A DNA stretch of 5,891 bases from an uncultured Ruminococcus sp. (GTDB lineage: Bacteria; Bacillota; Clostridia; Oscillospirales; CAG-272). The number at the start of each line of letters is the position of its first letter. Within the stretch, counting starts at the first letter, position 1. The position numbers and the translations under genes were made by a program. Below, in pieces: positions 4,783 to 5,891 of this stretch. The stretch covers positions 1-5,891 of the forward strand of contig CACZSC010000022.1 in the NCBI GenBank assembly GCA_902783755.1. The letters are read 5' to 3'. A model generated the notes under the pieces. The model was given only the letters and a program-made list of their open reading frames with translations, did not search any database and was not told the DNA's origin.

Positions 4783-5544
4783 ATGCCAGAAAAGATCGAT
4801 ATACGCGGAGTGAAGTTCGACAGCGTATCTCTGGATACGGCGGTGGACACCCTTGTGTCAGCCGCGGAAAACGGGAACCAGACCGCAGTCTTCACCCCCA
4901 ATTCGGAGATCGTCCAGCAGTGCATCGAGCACAATGAGCTGTACGAGATCATAAACTCGGCGGAGCTGGTGGTCCCGGACGGAGTAGGCGTCATAAAAGC
5001 CGGCAGGATCCTCGGCACGCCCTTCGAGCATGGGAAGGTGGCCGGTATTGAAGTAGGGGAGCAGCTCATAGCGCGGCTTGCGGATACCGACCATACCGTT
5101 TACCTTCTGGGCGGGAAGCCGGGGATAGCGGAACAGGCGGCGGAAAAGCTCTCGGAAAAGTATCCGGGCATAAAGTTCGCGGGCTGCCACGACGGCTATT
5201 TCAACAAGACCGGCGAGGAGAACGATGCGGTGATAGAGGCCGTCAACCAGAGCGGAGCCGAAATTCTGTTCGTTTGCCTCGGGGCTCCGGCCCAGGAAAA
5301 ATGGATATACGAGAACCGGTCAAGGCTCCCGGGTATAAAGGTCATGCTGGGACTGGGAGGCTCCCTGGACGGGTATTCGGGGAACGTGAAAAGAGCGCCG
5401 AAGATCTTCATAAACCTGGGTCTGGAGTGGTTCTACAGGCTGCTCAAGGAACCGAAGAGGATCGGAAGGATGATGAAACTCCCGAAATTCTATTTTGGCA
5501 CACGGCAGTACAAGCGGAGGAGCAAAAAGTCCTCAGGAAAATAA
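4783..5544 (+). CDS. tagA: WecG/TagA/CpsF family glycosyltransferase
   Basis: Likely transfers N-acetylmannosamine (or a related sugar) from its UDP donor to undecaprenyl-diphosphate-GlcNAc at the inner membrane face, an early step of wall teichoic acid or other surface glycopolymer synthesis. The 253 residues carry the family signatures: FTPNSE with T38 and N40, VVPDGVGV with D66 (T38 and D66 appear to correspond to active-site residues studied in a Thermoanaerobacter TagA), YLLGGKPG (107-114), LGAPAQEKW (166-174), GGSLDGYSG (192-200), KRAP (203-206) and LEWFYRLLKEPKR (214-226). The basic C-terminal tail (about 227-253) resembles the appendage thought to hold this family on the membrane. There is no signal peptide or membrane helix. 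ATG 4783 has GGGAG seven bases upstream. No other polymer gene is adjacent, so the polymer and acceptor are unknown. It may be expressed by read-through from acpP, since I see no clear promoter in the 54-bp gap. Confidence 0.93.
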   Translation: MPEKIDIRGVKFDSVSLDTAVDTLVSAAENGNQTAVFTPNSEIVQQCIEHNELYEIINSAELVVPDGVGVIKAGRILGTPFEHGKVAGIEVGEQLIARLADTDHTVYLLGGKPGIAEQAAEKLSEKYPGIKFAGCHDGYFNKTGEENDAVIEAVNQSGAEILFVCLGAPAQEKWIYENRSRLPGIKVMLGLGGSLDGYSGNVKRAPKIFINLGLEWFYRLLKEPKRIGRMMKLPKFYFGTRQYKRRSKKSSGK

Positions 5545-5550
5545 GTCACA

Positions 5551-5588
5551 AACATGGCGCGGCAGAGGCCGCGCCTGTTCTTTTTTTT
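5551..5588 (+). terminator. Strong intrinsic terminator after tagA
   Basis: GGCGCGGC (5556-5563) pairs perfectly with GCCGCGCC (5568-5575) around an AGAG loop. A few outer A/C-G/T pairs extend it across a bulged T, and T8 at 5581-5588 follows. It begins within 12 bp of the tagA stop. Confidence 0.92.
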
Positions 5589-5589
5589 A

Positions 5590-5618
5590 TTGACTACGGT
5601 GGACAGAAAATATATAAT
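5590..5618 (+). promoter_or_regulatory. Sigma-A promoter of the last gene
   Basis: TTGACT (5590-5595) and consensus TATAAT (5613-5618) are 17 bp apart. The -35 begins one base after the terminator's T tract and the next A. Transcription should start near 5625, about 40 bases before ATG 5665. Confidence 0.88.
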
Positions 5619-5664
5619 ATGAGCCGGGGAAACATTCATACTTTTACGGAAAGAAAAGGTCAAA

Positions 5665-5891
5665 ATGCCGAACATCAAGATAGGCTGGTCCGAAGTGGAC
5701 ATCACTCCGGAAAAAGGCGTGAAAATAGGGCTCTACGGTCAGTTCTTCGAAAGAGTGACCGATGAGGTGGAAAGCAGGATAACCGTCACCGCGCTGGCTC
5801 TGGACAGCGGGGACGACAGGGCGGTCATCGTCTCCTGCGATCTCGTCGGGATAGGAAGCAACCTTCACAGAATGGTATGCGACGCCGTCGC
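5665..5891 (+). CDS. Protein resembling the neutral/alkaline ceramidase N-terminal domain (5' part only)
   Basis: Only the first 75 codons are in the window; the reading frame is open to the end. The opening IKIGWSEVDITPEKG (4-18), then GLYGQFFERVTDEVESRITVTALALDSGDDRA and the buried strand VIVSCDLVGIG, resembles the N-terminus of proteins carrying the neutral/alkaline non-lysosomal ceramidase N-terminal domain. In true ceramidases this region starts a Zn-dependent hydrolase that cleaves the N-acyl bond of ceramide. The zinc ligands and catalytic residues lie beyond the window, so activity cannot be judged. No signal peptide is seen, so this copy looks cytoplasmic; many such homologues in gut Firmicutes are uncharacterised. 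ATG 5665 has AAAAGG (5654-5659) five bases upstream and its own promoter at 5590-5618. The start and coding nature are firm; the family is moderately sure. Confidence 0.75.
   Translation, partial: MPNIKIGWSEVDITPEKGVKIGLYGQFFERVTDEVESRITVTALALDSGDDRAVIVSCDLVGIGSNLHRMVCDAV

Noticed and set aside
4492..5891. acpP, tagA and the ceramidase-like gene as one lipid/envelope operon
   Set aside because: Two terminator hairpins and a new promoter at 5590-5618 separate the units, so at most acpP and tagA share read-through.
1..5891. Insertion sequences, CRISPR, tRNA/rRNA, attachment sites, toxin-antitoxin or defence genes
   Set aside because: I found no repeated units with spacers, no transposase-like frames, no clover-leaf or CCA-ended sequence, and no frames resembling such systems.

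Overview
The window reads as ordinary chromosomal DNA of a Gram-positive anaerobe, most likely a moderately GC-rich member of the Clostridia (Eubacteriales), possibly from the gut. This is inferred from purine-rich Shine-Dalgarno sites, near-consensus sigma-A promoters, U-tailed intrinsic terminators, TTG and GTG starts, heavy use of ATA (Ile) and AGG (Arg) codons, a clostridial-type acyl carrier protein and a WecG/TagA glycosyltransferase. Nothing seen (IS, phage, tRNA, CRISPR) marks it as a mobile region, and I found no convincing new multi-gene system. The most interesting signals are small and regulatory.

Layout. 1-90: leader or intergenic DNA with alternative hairpins and a U7 tract. 91-2211 (+): a two-gene metal-efflux unit, made of a free HMA-domain protein and a CadA/ZntA-type P1B-ATPase that lacks its own HMA domain. 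2233-2264: a long perfect hairpin serving as a terminator for both converging transcripts. 2306-3244 (-): miaA, tRNA A37 prenyltransferase. 3286-3756 (+): a YbaK/EbsC-type Cys-tRNA deacylase, divergent from miaA across 41 bp. 3746-4267 (-): a GNAT acetyltransferase whose 3' end overlaps the deacylase by 11 bp. 4268-4491: divergent regulatory region with a promoter in each direction, phased A-tracts and a perfect inverted repeat. 4492-4728 (+): acyl carrier protein, then a terminator hairpin. 4783-5544 (+): WecG/TagA glycosyltransferase, then a strong terminator. 5590-5618: a near-perfect promoter. 5665-end (+): 5' part of a protein resembling the N-terminus of the neutral/alkaline ceramidase family.

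The genes form several short, mostly independent transcription units. The HMA protein and ATPase plausibly work together in Zn/Cd/Pb export. MiaA and the YbaK-like protein both act on tRNA (modification and proofreading) but are transcribed apart. The acyl carrier protein (lipid synthesis) and TagA-like enzyme (cell-wall glycopolymer) are adjacent but separated by a hairpin terminator. No intergenic stretch exceeds 300 bp; the longest is 224 bp (4268-4491).
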